From an uncultured Cryomorphaceae bacterium (GTDB lineage Bacteria; Bacteroidota; Bacteroidia; Flavobacteriales; UBA7430), in contig CACDER010000007.1 of NCBI GenBank assembly GCA_902551855.1, positions 1 to 42,154 of the forward strand: a stretch of DNA of 42,154 nt. The letters run 5' to 3'. The translations under genes were made by a program, and so were the position numbers. Each line of letters begins with the position of its first letter. Within the stretch, counting starts at the first letter, position 1. The notes under the pieces are model-generated. The model ran no database searches, was not told where the DNA came from, and saw only the letters and a list, made by a program, of their open reading frames with translations. Positions 9,058-18,315 of this stretch are shown here, piece by piece.

Positions 9058-10953
9058 CTATTCTTTAACTTCTTCAAAATCAACATCTGTTACATCCTCA
9101 GAATTATCTTTTTCATCTGCATGTTTTTTTTCAGCTTCATCTTTTGGTTGACTGTTTTTTGAGTACATATCTTGACTGGCAGCTTGAAAAATAGTATTTA
9201 GCTTATTCATTGCAGAATCTATAGATTTAATATCTTCAGATTTCTGAGCACTTTTTAATTCTGCTAGAGCATCTTCAATAGGTTTTTTCTTATCAGAAGG
9301 AAGTTTATCACCAAATTCTTTAAGTTGTTTTTCTGTTTGAAAAATTGTTTGATCAGCTAAATTTAACTTATCTACTTTTTCTTTTGATTCTTTATCTTTG
9401 TCTTCATTTGCTTTTGCTTCATCTTTCATTTTTTTAATTTCTTCATCAGTTAATCCTGAAGATGATTCAATTTTAATGTGTTGTTCTTTTCCTGTGGATT
9501 TATCTTTTGCAGACACTTTCATTATTCCATTTGCATCTATGTCAAAAGTAACTTCAATCTGAGGAACTCCTCTCTGAGCTGGTGGAATATCTGTCAACTG
9601 AAATCGACCGATAGTTTTATTATCCTTAGCCATTGATCTTTCTCCTTGAAGAACATGGATATCAACTGCTGGTTGATTATCTGCAGCAGTAGAAAAAATC
9701 TGGGATTTATTAGTTGGAATTGTGGTATTGGAATCGATTAGTTTAGTAAAAACACCTCCCATTGTTTCAATTCCTAATGACAAAGGTGTAACATCTAAAA
9801 GTAATACATCTTTAACTTCTCCCGTTAAGACTCCTCCTTGAATTGCTGCTCCTATTGCAACAACTTCATCAGGATTGACTCCTTTGGATGGTTTTTTTCC
9901 AAAAAATTCTTCCACTATTTTTTGAATAGCAGGAATCCTTGTTGATCCACCAACTAAAATAACCTCATCTATATCAGATTTATCTAAACCAGAGTCACTC
10001 AAGGCTTTTTTACAAGGTTCAATTGATCTTTGAATTAACGAATCTGAAATCTGTTCAAATTTTGATCTAGTTAATGTTCTGACTAAATGTTTAGGCCCAG
10101 AATCAGTAGCTGTAATATAGGGAAGATTTATTTCAGTTTGTGTTGATGAGGATAACTCCACTTTAGCTTTCTCTGCAGCCTCCTTAAGTCTTTGCAATGC
10201 CATTGAATCACTTCGAAGATCTATGTTCTCCTGATTCTTGAACTCAGAAGCTAACCAATCAATTATAACTTTATCGAAATCATCACCTCCTAAATGTGTG
10301 TCACCATTCGTAGATTTAACTTCAAAAACTCCATCACCTAATTCCAAAATAGAAATATCAAATGTTCCTCCACCCAGATCAAATACTGCAACATTGATAT
10401 CTTTATTTTTTTTATCTAAACCGTATGCCAATGCAGCAGCAGTTGGCTCATTAATAATTCTCTTGACTTTTAAACCAGCAATCTCTCCTGCCTCTTTTGT
10501 GGCTTGCCTTTGCGAATCATTGAAATAAGCTGGAACCGTCACAACAGCTTCAGAGATTTCTTGACCAAGATATTCTTCGGCTGTTTTTTTCATTTTTTGT
10601 AAAACCATAGCTGAAATCTCTTGTGGGGTATATAACCTACCATTTATATCTACTCTGGGAGTGTTATTATCTCCTTTTGTGACAGAATATGGTATGCTAC
10701 TTATATCATTTTTACAATTATCAAAATTTTCTCCCATAAATCTCTTAATGGAATATATTGTTTTTTTTGGATTTGTAATTGCTTGTCTCTTAGCAGGATC
10801 TCCTACTTTTCTTTCACCTCCCTCTACAAATGCAACAATCGAAGGTGTTGTTCTCTTCCCTTCAGCATTAGATATTACTACAGGCTCGTTACCTTCCATA
10901 ACAGAGACGCAAGAGTTTGTAGTACCTAAATCTATTCCTATTATTTTACTCAT
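9058..10953 (-). CDS. dnaK: molecular chaperone DnaK (Hsp70)
   Basis: This 631-residue protein matches DnaK along its whole length. The N-terminal phosphate-binding motif is [10 protein letters not shown] (residues 5-14), followed by [11 protein letters not shown], the second phosphate loop FDLGGGTFD and the adenosine motif [12 protein letters not shown]. The linker [13 protein letters not shown] leads to the substrate domain, and the C-terminal tail ends in the usual acidic EEVKE motif. It is the ATP-dependent Hsp70 for folding and stress recovery in the cytoplasm, working with DnaJ and GrpE, neither of which is in this window. A good promoter lies just upstream (10980-11008). The stop TAG is followed after TTT by the GTG of the lipoprotein gene. 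Confidence 0.98.
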   Translation of the reverse strand: MSKIIGIDLGTTNSCVSVMEGNEPVVISNAEGKRTTPSIVAFVEGGERKVGDPAKRQAITNPKKTIYSIKRFMGENFDNCKNDISSIPYSVTKGDNNTPRVDINGRLYTPQEISAMVLQKMKKTAEEYLGQEISEAVVTVPAYFNDSQRQATKEAGEIAGLKVKRIINEPTAAALAYGLDKKNKDINVAVFDLGGGTFDISILELGDGVFEVKSTNGDTHLGGDDFDKVIIDWLASEFKNQENIDLRSDSMALQRLKEAAEKAKVELSSSTQTEINLPYITATDSGPKHLVRTLTRSKFEQISDSLIQRSIEPCKKALSDSGLDKSDIDEVILVGGSTRIPAIQKIVEEFFGKKPSKGVNPDEVVAIGAAIQGGVLTGEVKDVLLLDVTPLSLGIETMGGVFTKLIDSNTTIPTNKSQIFSTAADNQPAVDIHVLQGERSMAKDNKTIGRFQLTDIPPAQRGVPQIEVTFDIDANGIMKVSAKDKSTGKEQHIKIESSSGLTDEEIKKMKDEAKANEDKDKESKEKVDKLNLADQTIFQTEKQLKEFGDKLPSDKKKPIEDALAELKSAQKSEDIKSIDSAMNKLNTIFQAASQDMYSKNSQPKDEAEKKHADEKDNSEDVTDVDFEEVKE

Positions 10954-10979
10954 AATTAAATTTTTAAGTTTTTATTATT

Positions 10980-11008
10980 CAAACTTAATTAAGCAATTTT
11001 TGTGCCAA
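10980..11008 (-). promoter_or_regulatory. dnaK promoter (Bacteroidota type)
   Basis: On the minus strand, TAAGTTTG (10987-10980) matches the Bacteroidota -7 consensus TAnnTTTG. A TTG within TTTTGG (11008-11006) lies 18 nt upstream, close to the expected -33 spacing. Transcription would start near 10975, giving a leader of roughly 20 nt before the dnaK ATG. Confidence 0.55.
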
Positions 11009-11033
11009 AATAATTTTACTAGTATAATAACAT

Positions 11034-11084
11034 AAAATGACATTTTTTTTATGATTATTTGTGACAACATAATGACAAAATGTC
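11034..11084 (-). promoter_or_regulatory. TGACA repeat cluster upstream of dnaK (candidate operator)
   Basis: The plus strand carries TGACA at 11038-11042, 11062-11066 and 11073-11077. The first is embedded in the palindrome AAAATG-A-CATTTT (11034-11046) and the last in GACA-AAA-TGTC (11074-11084). The cluster lies entirely between the upstream lipoprotein stop and the dnaK promoter, about 25-75 bp behind the -33 element. No CIRCE sequence is present. Confidence 0.35.
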
Positions 11085-11090
11085 TTAAAA

Positions 11091-12209
11091 TTAATTGTAA
11101 CTTATTAAAATTTCACCTTGATCATTTAATCTAAAATAACCAAAATTGAGGGGCTTAGTGATTGAATTCAGTGAAATTGAATCGTTAGTAACATTGTTGA
11201 TTTTAACATTTTCAACTATATCATAATTTCTAGATGAAAAAATCCCAAGACCATTTTGAATATTTGAATATTCAATTTTTTCAAGAACAAATGAGTTTGA
11301 ATTTTGATTTGATAAAATCAGAGTTGACAAATCAACTCCGGCAGATAGTAATTCAAAGGTCATACATGAATGAGATATTACAACTGACCCTGTTCCAGAA
11401 TTGACTGCCTGTGTTCCATAAACATATCTTCTTAAATTTGGATCAACATCTATATTTGAAATTAAAAAAGAGTAGAATTGACTAGGATCAATAATATATG
11501 ACATATTTTCATTGCCATTCAAATTTGACGATTGAAAAAATGGAAATTTCCACTCTAATTCTTTATGAATTGTATCAGACTCGTTAAAAATAGAAAATTC
11601 AACATATTTGAAAATGACCTTTAACTCGAATAAATTTGATCCTGGGGAAGTTATCCATTCAGCTTTGGAATTAAATGAGTTATTGATAATATTTAATGCT
11701 GAAAAACTATTGGGTTGTATTAATATACTGGGCATAATAATATCGATAGGATCCGAATAAGCAAGAATTGTGTCATTTTCATTATCAATAATTTCAATTG
11801 AGTATTTGACAGAAGAATTTAATTCTGAATTTAAAGCATATAGTATTTGATTTGGACTATGAAAAAATCCTTCAGGTTTATTAATATTGAATACTGGCTC
11901 GAGAAAATGAGTATTTTGAGTTATCCAACCTTGAGTAAAAGTATTATTGTCAAATTCCCAGGTTTTTTCATGAACCATAACTGATATCGATTCAGGATTA
12001 TAATGAATTGAATCAAAATTTGATGCAAAAGTCATTACATCACCTTGACCCAAAAATACCTTGTTGACTTTAAGATAATTTATAGAATCTTTTTCATTAA
12101 AAATCCCAAAAACTACTGGGATACTCTTCCAATCTGATAGTATATTTAATTCATTTTCACAAGAGAAAAATGAAAGAAATAATATAGTTAAAACAATAGT
12201 TTTTTTCAT
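11091..12209 (-). CDS. lipoprotein, possibly DUF4249-like
   Basis: This 372-residue protein has a lipoprotein signal (LSFFSC, Cys17). The mature part is beta-rich. Segments such as IPVVFGIFNEKDSINYLKV, then FLGQGD and a Y-IEIIDNENDTILAYS strand, resemble the DUF4249 lipoproteins of Bacteroidota, which often accompany TonB-dependent receptors. None is adjacent here, so the family call is tentative. The gene is upstream of dnaK on the same strand but separated from it by 137 bp containing the dnaK promoter, so dnaK need not depend on it. It is divergent from the coiled-coil protein gene across 53 bp. Confidence 0.65.
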   Translation of the reverse strand: MKKTIVLTILFLSFFSCENELNILSDWKSIPVVFGIFNEKDSINYLKVNKVFLGQGDVMTFASNFDSIHYNPESISVMVHEKTWEFDNNTFTQGWITQNTHFLEPVFNINKPEGFFHSPNQILYALNSELNSSVKYSIEIIDNENDTILAYSDPIDIIMPSILIQPNSFSALNIINNSFNSKAEWITSPGSNLFELKVIFKYVEFSIFNESDTIHKELEWKFPFFQSSNLNGNENMSYIIDPSQFYSFLISNIDVDPNLRRYVYGTQAVNSGTGSVVISHSCMTFELLSAGVDLSTLILSNQNSNSFVLEKIEYSNIQNGLGIFSSRNYDIVENVKINNVTNDSISLNSITKPLNFGYFRLNDQGEILISYN

Positions 12210-12216
12210 GATTGGA

Positions 12217-12224
12217 CAAAGGTA
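12217..12224 (-). promoter_or_regulatory. -7 box for the 372-residue lipoprotein gene
   Basis: TACCTTTG on the minus strand matches TAnnTTTG and ends 7 nt before the ATG at 12209, implying a leaderless or nearly leaderless mRNA. No good TTG -33 element is seen at the usual distance. Confidence 0.3.
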
Positions 12225-12249
12225 TAATATTTTATTACTTTTACAGAAT

Positions 12250-12257
12250 TATATTTG
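12250..12257 (+). promoter_or_regulatory. -7 box for the coiled-coil protein gene
   Basis: TATATTTG matches TAnnTTTG and ends 5 nt before the chosen ATG at 12263. This supports that start over the in-frame ATG at 12212, and again implies an almost leaderless transcript. A -33 TTG is not evident. Confidence 0.3.
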
Positions 12258-12262
12258 ATGTT

Positions 12263-13429
12263 ATGTATAAAGTTTGTTTGAACCTATTTCTTTTTTGCCA
12301 TTTTTTTTCATTTGGTCAATCTACATTAAAAACTAATCTTAATCAGATTATGATTAATGAAGAATTTGATTCCGTTTCAAATTATTGGCCAATTGAAACT
12401 AATGATGATAATTTTTTTGTTTTTGATGAAGGAGAATATTTCATGAATAGAGCAAAGGATCAGCCATTTGCTGTTATGCTTAATTATAACAATACTTTAG
12501 ATACATTTAGTATTTATTCATCAATGATGCTTGGACCGACAGAAAATATTAATCAAAGTATTGGAATAATATTTAGAGCAAGTAAAAATGGTCAAGTTGC
12601 CTTCATATTTGAAGTGAACAAATTCCGAAGATTCAGAATTAGAAAAATAATAAATAAAGAAAATATAATTATAAGTAATGAAGGTAAAGATGGATGGATC
12701 AAAAATGAAAAAATTAAAGGAATAAACTACTTTAACACACTCAACATTAGATCTAATGGTCAAGAACATGATTTTTTTATAAATAACGATTATGTTTACT
12801 CATTTAAATTAGATTCAATTAATGTTGGTAATTTTGGAATATATATCGGTCCAAAAACAAAAGCAAAAATTGATTATTATAAAATCTATACACATGAATT
12901 ATATAGAGATAAATCAAAAATTTATCTATCTGATTCTGAAATTAAAAAATTAATAAATGAAAATAAATATTTAACAAAACAACTAGAGCTATCACTTGAT
13001 GCAAAAACACTTGAGTATCAAAATGCAATTAAAATATTAGAAAATCAAATTAATAACTTAAATAAAATTAATCTAAAATTAGATAATGAAAATATTAATT
13101 ATGCAGTAATTAAAAATGCTATAGATACTAACCAGTTAGATATTTTAATTAATTTGAGTAAAAAAGTTATTTCTAAAACTTTGGAAAATAGACAACTTCA
13201 AATTGAAAAAAAATTGTTCAAAGATTCTTTAATCAAGTTAAAAAACGAATATGAAAATTTTGAAATTGAATTACTAAATAAGGTAATAGAAAAAAAAATT
13301 CATGAAGAACAATTTATCGACTCCATACTTAATAAATATTGCGTCATTGATTCTAACTTCAATAAAAATATCAATAGTTTAAGTGACACAATAAATCGTT
13401 ATCACAAACCAATAAAAAATGAATACTAA
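12263..13429 (+). CDS. secreted beta-sandwich plus coiled-coil protein
   Basis: I choose the ATG at 12263 (388 residues) because it opens a signal peptide ([11 protein letters not shown], ending FSFGQS) and lies just after a -7 box. The ATG at 12212 would add 17 residues and begin 2 nt from the divergent gene. Mature residues up to about 210 are beta-rich with a concanavalin/LamG-like pattern ([36 protein letters not shown]), as in DUF1080-type domains. The remainder is a long Asn/Lys/Glu-rich coiled coil. It is presumably periplasmic or surface-exposed; the ligand is unknown. Its end overlaps panB by 11 bp, so it is probably co-transcribed with panB and the pseudouridine synthase. Confidence 0.7.
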   Translation: MYKVCLNLFLFCHFFSFGQSTLKTNLNQIMINEEFDSVSNYWPIETNDDNFFVFDEGEYFMNRAKDQPFAVMLNYNNTLDTFSIYSSMMLGPTENINQSIGIIFRASKNGQVAFIFEVNKFRRFRIRKIINKENIIISNEGKDGWIKNEKIKGINYFNTLNIRSNGQEHDFFINNDYVYSFKLDSINVGNFGIYIGPKTKAKIDYYKIYTHELYRDKSKIYLSDSEIKKLINENKYLTKQLELSLDAKTLEYQNAIKILENQINNLNKINLKLDNENINYAVIKNAIDTNQLDILINLSKKVISKTLENRQLQIEKKLFKDSLIKLKNEYENFEIELLNKVIEKKIHEEQFIDSILNKYCVIDSNFNKNINSLSDTINRYHKPIKNEY

Positions 13430-14240
13430 CAATAAAAAAAAATTTAAAAAAATTACTACTAATGCTCTTCTTGAAATGAAAATTCAAAAAGAAAAAATTT
13501 CTATGTTAACAGCTTACGATTTCACAATGGCTAAAATAATTGATTCTTCAGGAATTGATATAATATTGGTTGGAGATTCGGCATCAAACATTATGGCAGG
13601 TCATGAAACAACATTACCAATAACTTTAGATCAAATGATTTATCATGCAAGTTCTGTTGTCAGAGCCGTTAAAAGATCTCTTGTAGTAGTTGATCTTCCA
13701 TTTGGAAGTTACCAGGGAAATTCTAAAAGAGCTCTAGATTCAGCGATTAGAGTTATGAAAGAATCTGGTGCCCATTCTGTAAAATTGGAAGGTGGAACAG
13801 AAATTATTGAGTCAATTAGCAGAATACTTAAAGCCGGTATACCAGTTATGGGTCACTTGGGCTTAACACCCCAATCAATTTATAAATTTGGTACATATTC
13901 TGTTAGAGCAAATAATAGTGATGAAGCTCAAAAATTGATTCATGATGCTATAAAACTCGAAGAATGTGGCTGTTTTGCAATTGTTCTTGAAAAAATTCCA
14001 GCAGAATTAGGAAAAAAAGTCGCTGAAAAAGTTAAAATTCCCATCATTGGAATTGGAGCAGGTTCAGGAGTCGATGGTCAAGTTCTAGTCACACATGACT
14101 TAATTGGAATGAATAATGAATTTAACCCAAGATTTATAAGAAGATATCTTTCACTTTATGATGATATTTCAAATGCTGTCAAGCATTACATTGAAGATAT
14201 TAAAAATCTAAATTTTCCAAACAACAAAGAGCAATATTAA
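13419..14240 (+). CDS. panB: 3-methyl-2-oxobutanoate hydroxymethyltransferase
   Basis: PanB, 273 residues, catalyses the first committed step of pantothenate (coenzyme A) synthesis: transfer of hydroxymethyl from 5,10-methylene-tetrahydrofolate to 2-oxoisovalerate. The family motifs are intact: [12 protein letters not shown], the metal ligands LVGDSASN (Asp53), VDLPFGSYQ (Asp92) and VKLEGG (Glu124), and the catalytic Glu191 in [11 protein letters not shown]. The C-terminal [20 protein letters not shown] is also present. It overlaps the upstream gene by 11 bp and shares one base (TAATG) with the downstream pseudouridine synthase. panC and panD are not in this window. Confidence 0.97.
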   Translation: MNTNNKKKFKKITTNALLEMKIQKEKISMLTAYDFTMAKIIDSSGIDIILVGDSASNIMAGHETTLPITLDQMIYHASSVVRAVKRSLVVVDLPFGSYQGNSKRALDSAIRVMKESGAHSVKLEGGTEIIESISRILKAGIPVMGHLGLTPQSIYKFGTYSVRANNSDEAQKLIHDAIKLEECGCFAIVLEKIPAELGKKVAEKVKIPIIGIGAGSGVDGQVLVTHDLIGMNNEFNPRFIRRYLSLYDDISNAVKHYIEDIKNLNFPNNKEQY

Positions 14241-14902
14241 TGATTGATATTCTTTATGAAGATAATCACCTAATAGCAATTAACAAAAAATCTGGTTATT
14301 TAGTTCAAGGTGATAAAACAAAAGATAAACCTTTATCAGAATTTGTTAAAGATTATATAAAAATTAAGTACAATAAACCTGGTAAAGTATTTTGTGGAGT
14401 TATTCACAGAATTGACAGACCAGTTAGCGGAGTTGTTCTATTCGCAAAAACAAGTAAATCTCTCGCTAGAATGAATCTTTTATTTAAAGAAAAATTAGTA
14501 AAAAAAGTTTATTGGGCTTTGACTGAAAAAAATAAAATAAATGATTATGGTGAATTAAAAAATTATTTATTCAAGAAAGAAAAAATTAATAAATCATTTA
14601 TTTGCAAAAAAAATTTTAAAAATTCTAAAATAGCAATCCTAAATTATAAAATTTTAAAAAGACTAAATAATTATTTTTTGATGGAAATAACCCCTGTAAC
14701 GGGAAGACATCATCAAATTAGAGTTCAGTTATCAAATATTAATTGCCCAATAAAAGGTGATGTGAAATATAATTCTAAAAGACCAAATAAAGATAAATCA
14801 ATTTGTTTGCATGCAAAAAAAATAAGTTTTATTCATCCAATTAAGAAGATAAATGTAGTAATTGACACTCCCTATCCAAAAAATTTTTCAATTTTAAATT
14901 AA
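14240..14902 (+). CDS. RluA-family pseudouridine synthase
   Basis: This 220-residue protein belongs to the RluA family. The catalytic motif HRIDRPVSG contains the nucleophilic Asp59, followed by LFAKTSKSLARMN, a KVYWALTE strand and the GRHHQIRVQL motif. It isomerises uridine to pseudouridine in rRNA or tRNA; the exact site cannot be told. There is no N-terminal S4 domain, so it is a short RluA/RluC-type enzyme. The ATG overlaps the panB stop by one base, indicating translational coupling. It converges with the epimerase gene, overlapping 4 bp. Confidence 0.9.
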   Translation: MIDILYEDNHLIAINKKSGYLVQGDKTKDKPLSEFVKDYIKIKYNKPGKVFCGVIHRIDRPVSGVVLFAKTSKSLARMNLLFKEKLVKKVYWALTEKNKINDYGELKNYLFKKEKINKSFICKKNFKNSKIAILNYKILKRLNNYFLMEITPVTGRHHQIRVQLSNINCPIKGDVKYNSKRPNKDKSICLHAKKISFIHPIKKINVVIDTPYPKNFSILN

Positions 14903-14912
14903 TTATTTAAAA
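14892..14912. terminator. A/T-only inverted repeat spanning two convergent stops
   Basis: TTTTAAAT (14892-14899) and ATTTAAAA (14905-14912) form a perfect 8-bp inverted repeat with a 5-nt loop. It spans the 4-bp overlap of the two convergent stop codons. It is a weak candidate for a bidirectional terminator, since there is no G-C pair. Confidence 0.3.
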
Positions 14913-15879
14913 AAAAATTATTTAAAAAATTTTCAAAAGTTTCCTGAGTTGATTCAACAGGAGAATATCCTAATTCAGTCTTTATTTTTGTTATGTCAAG
15001 ACTTACAGAAAAATACAAAACTGCTATACTATAGGTCATTAAAGTTGGTTCATTTGATTTTTTTGAAGTAATAATTTCATTAAGTTTAGCAAATGAATAT
15101 GCAAGAAAATATGGTACACTTTTTAGTTTAGGGTTATAACCTAATTTAGTGAGAATCCATATGATTTTATCCCATAAATTAACAGTCTCATCATTAGTAA
15201 TGTTGTAGATTTTTTTATTAGCAATTTCCTTTTTAATTATACATAGACTAATTGCATGACATAAATTTTTGATTGAAGTAAAATCAATGATATTTTTTCC
15301 ATTTCCAATAATTTTTAATCTTTTTTGTTTAAAGGCCTTGATTAATCTTGGGAACACAACTGTATCATTTTTACCAATTATTGCCCTAGGTCTCAAAACA
15401 GTCACATATTTGTCTTTAGATTGATTTAAAACTAATTTTTCAGAATCATATTTTGTTTTAGAATAAAAATTACTAAAATTTTTAGTATTTACATTTTGTT
15501 CTTTGATATTAAGTTGATTTTTATAGTTAAAATAAATATTTGCTGAAGAAATATATATAATTTGACTTTGGTCACTTAAAACATTTAATATATTTTTAGT
15601 TGCTAAGACATTTGCTCTATAAAAAGAATTATATGTCCCCCATATTGATGATTTAGCTGCACAATGAATAATTAAATCATGTCCTTTTAAATTATTATTT
15701 ACAAAATTCAAATCCTCAAGATCTCCAACAAATATATTAAATCCTTCTTGAATTAATTTTTTGGATTTTAAATAATTCCTTCCAGTGCCGTGAACATTTG
15801 ATTTGCCAAATTTTAGTGACAAAAATCTTAAAATCTCTCCCCCAACAAAACCAGTTGCACCTGTAATTAGAATTTTCAT
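14899..15879 (-). CDS. NAD-dependent epimerase/dehydratase family protein (extended SDR)
   Basis: This 326-residue protein has the extended short-chain dehydrogenase pattern. The Rossmann motif is GATGFVGG (residues 7-14), and the segment LIIHCAAKSS follows. A catalytic Ser lies in YISSANIY, and YxxxK is Tyr139/Lys143 (YSKTK). The later pattern LRPRAIIGKND and ITNDETVNLW is typical of 3-beta-hydroxysteroid dehydrogenase-like or sugar-nucleotide epimerases. The substrate cannot be named. It begins 9 nt after the priA stop and is the last gene of that minus-strand unit. Its C-terminus is encoded in a low-complexity Asn/Phe/Leu tail. Confidence 0.85.
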   Translation of the reverse strand: MKILITGATGFVGGEILRFLSLKFGKSNVHGTGRNYLKSKKLIQEGFNIFVGDLEDLNFVNNNLKGHDLIIHCAAKSSIWGTYNSFYRANVLATKNILNVLSDQSQIIYISSANIYFNYKNQLNIKEQNVNTKNFSNFYSKTKYDSEKLVLNQSKDKYVTVLRPRAIIGKNDTVVFPRLIKAFKQKRLKIIGNGKNIIDFTSIKNLCHAISLCIIKKEIANKKIYNITNDETVNLWDKIIWILTKLGYNPKLKSVPYFLAYSFAKLNEIITSKKSNEPTLMTYSIAVLYFSVSLDITKIKTELGYSPVESTQETFENFLNNFFLNN

Positions 15880-15888
15880 TTTATATTT

Positions 15889-18315
15889 TTAAAAAGGGTC
15901 CACATCAACTTTAATTTTTAAGCCTCCAAATTTATTGCTTTTAATACATAATTTAATGATTTTCTTTAAATTTATTTTAATTTTAGTTAAAGATATCTTA
16001 TCATTGATTTTTATTAAAACTTGTTTGTGGTATTCCCCCTTTAATCTCTCGATTAATGGATACTCAGGACCAAGAAAATCCTCTAAAATATTCTTAAGTT
16101 TATCTTTAAAATAATTTGAAGCCAGATCTAATTTATCTTTCCTTTTATGTATAAGAAAAATATGGATCAATTTATAATATGGAGGATATTTGAATAATCT
16201 CCTTTCAGTTAATTGATTTACAATAAACTGTTTATGATTATTATTTAGAAAATTTAAAATTACTTTATGATTAGGTTGAAATGTTTGAATTATCACTTTA
16301 CTTCCATTAACTCTTCTACCAGCTCTTCCTGCAACTTGAGTTAACATTTGATAAGCTCTTTCATTTGATCTAAAATTAGGATAATTAATTAATTGATCAG
16401 AATCAATAATACCTACTAAACCAATATTTGTAAAATCTAATCCCTTTATTATCATCTGTGTTCCAACTAATATATCTATTTGGTTAGCTTGAAACTTAGT
16501 GAAAATTTTGTCAAATGAATTTTTTTTTCTAGTAGTATCATAATCCATTCTTTGAATATTTTTTGTAGGAAAAAGCAGTTTTAAATTTTCTTCAATTTTT
16601 TCTGTACCATAACCAAAAAATTCAATATTTGAACTTTTACAATCATAACAAATTTCAGAACAATTTTCTTCAAAGCCACAGTAGTGACATCTTAGGATAT
16701 TTTTGTATTTATGATAAGTCATTGAAACACTACAAAACCTACATTCAGTGATTTTTCCACATGAATTACATCTTTGATTTAAAGCAAATCCTCTTCTATT
16801 TTTAAATAAAAGTACTTTTTGATTTTTTTTTAAAATTTTGTTTATTTCATCGATTAATTTTTTCGAAAAAATTCCAATCATATTGTTTTTTCTTAAACTA
16901 TCTACTAAATTGATAATTTTGACTTGCGGAAATTTAAAATCACCATATCTTTTATTCAAATAAAAGATATCATATTTATTTTTATTTGAATTATACAAAC
17001 TTTCAATAGATGGAGTTGCTGAACCTAAAATGACTTTTGCTCGATAAATTTTACCCATATAAACAGCTAAATCTCTTGCATTATATCGAGGTGAGGGAGA
17101 TTGTTGCTTATACGATGTTTCATGTTCTTCATCAACAATTATGAGTTTTAAATTTGAGAAGGGAAGAAATAATGATGATCTTGCTCCAACTACTATCTTA
17201 ATATTATTATTTTTAATTAAATCAATCCATAAAATTTTTTTTTCATGCAAACTTTGCTTTGAATGAAAAACACCAATTTTATCGCCGAACATACTCATTA
17301 ATCTGGATACTAAATGAGTTGTTAATGCGATTTCAGGAACGAGAAATAGAACTTGGTTATCATTTTTAATTTGTTTATCAATAAGATGAGAATACAACTC
17401 TGTTTTACCACTTGAGGTTACTCCAAAAATTAATGAAACATTTTTTTTTGATTGAATTATTTTATCAAAAACAGATTTTTGTTCATAGTTTAATTTATAT
17501 AATGGTTGTTTTTTAAGTTTAAATGAATTGAGGTTATTGTAATCTTTAAATTTAATATTTATAATATTTTTTTTTACTAGAGATTTAACAATAATTATAT
17601 TAAAATTATATTTTCTTAGGAATTCTCTCAAAATCACATCTTTATTTAAATTCTGTTGAAAAAAAATATCTAAAAATTTTTTTTGTTTAGGTGAATTGTG
17701 AAATTTATTAAGACTATCGTATGCACTTTTATTATCCAAATTATCTGATAACTCAATTATTTCTCTCTTATTAGATTCATTAAAACTTATAAAATTATCT
17801 TCAATATTTATATGACCTTTTTCTAATAATCTAATTGAAGTTGAAAATGCATTTGAATTTATTTTTTCAAGTAATTTTATTTTAACCCACCCATTATTTA
17901 TTAGAAAACTTATGATTTTTTTTTCATCTTTAGTGAAATTAAATCTATCAAAATTAGATTTATTATATTCAATTTTAGTCTCACTTGATAATTTTAAAAA
18001 TGATGGTACTGCACAATTCATAACTTCCCCAATTTCACATAAATAATATTCAGAAATCCAATTCCAAATTTCTAATTGAGTTTTGAGTATTAATGGTTTG
18101 TCGTCAATGACACTAATAATTGATTTTACATTAAAACTGGGTATTTCATTATGAATCTTATAAATAATAGCAGTATAGAATTTTTTTTTTCCTAGTTTAA
18201 CTATTACTCTTTTTCCAATAGAAATGTCATTAATTAACTCACCTTCAACAGAATAAGTTAATTTACCAATGGTAATAGGTAAAATTACTTCTACGAATAT
18301 TTTTTGTTTTTTCAA
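15889..18315 (-). CDS. priA: primosomal protein N' (replication restart helicase PriA)
   Basis: This 808-residue superfamily 2 helicase reloads the replisome at collapsed forks. The N-terminal 3'-DNA-binding domain is visible (residues 1-105). Walker A is GVTSSGKTE (298-306), the DEEH box is at 395-398, and GSATPSIES is helicase motif III. Eight Cys in paired CxxC motifs (RCNSCGKITECRFC, then CHYCGFEENC and CYDCKSS) form the two zinc sites. The helicase C-terminal motifs VGTQMIIKGLDF and QVAGRAGR are present. It is longer than E. coli PriA, as is usual in Bacteroidota. Its start overlaps the rlmL-like stop by 4 bp. Confidence 0.97.
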   Translation of the reverse strand: MKKQKIFVEVILPITIGKLTYSVEGELINDISIGKRVIVKLGKKKFYTAIIYKIHNEIPSFNVKSIISVIDDKPLILKTQLEIWNWISEYYLCEIGEVMNCAVPSFLKLSSETKIEYNKSNFDRFNFTKDEKKIISFLINNGWVKIKLLEKINSNAFSTSIRLLEKGHINIEDNFISFNESNKREIIELSDNLDNKSAYDSLNKFHNSPKQKKFLDIFFQQNLNKDVILREFLRKYNFNIIIVKSLVKKNIINIKFKDYNNLNSFKLKKQPLYKLNYEQKSVFDKIIQSKKNVSLIFGVTSSGKTELYSHLIDKQIKNDNQVLFLVPEIALTTHLVSRLMSMFGDKIGVFHSKQSLHEKKILWIDLIKNNNIKIVVGARSSLFLPFSNLKLIIVDEEHETSYKQQSPSPRYNARDLAVYMGKIYRAKVILGSATPSIESLYNSNKNKYDIFYLNKRYGDFKFPQVKIINLVDSLRKNNMIGIFSKKLIDEINKILKKNQKVLLFKNRRGFALNQRCNSCGKITECRFCSVSMTYHKYKNILRCHYCGFEENCSEICYDCKSSNIEFFGYGTEKIEENLKLLFPTKNIQRMDYDTTRKKNSFDKIFTKFQANQIDILVGTQMIIKGLDFTNIGLVGIIDSDQLINYPNFRSNERAYQMLTQVAGRAGRRVNGSKVIIQTFQPNHKVILNFLNNNHKQFIVNQLTERRLFKYPPYYKLIHIFLIHKRKDKLDLASNYFKDKLKNILEDFLGPEYPLIERLKGEYHKQVLIKINDKISLTKIKINLKKIIKLCIKSNKFGGLKIKVDVDPF

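Noticed and set aside
8945-9151. Plus-strand frame opposite the lipoprotein and the dnaK tail
   Set aside because: Serine-rich translation of antisense sequence; the minus-strand frames have a lipobox and dnaK homology.
10238-11035. Open frames on the plus strand opposite dnaK (10238-10528 and 10661-11035)
   Set aside because: They lie fully or mostly antisense to a clear dnaK, have no family pattern, and long antisense frames in dnaK are a known by-product of its codon usage.
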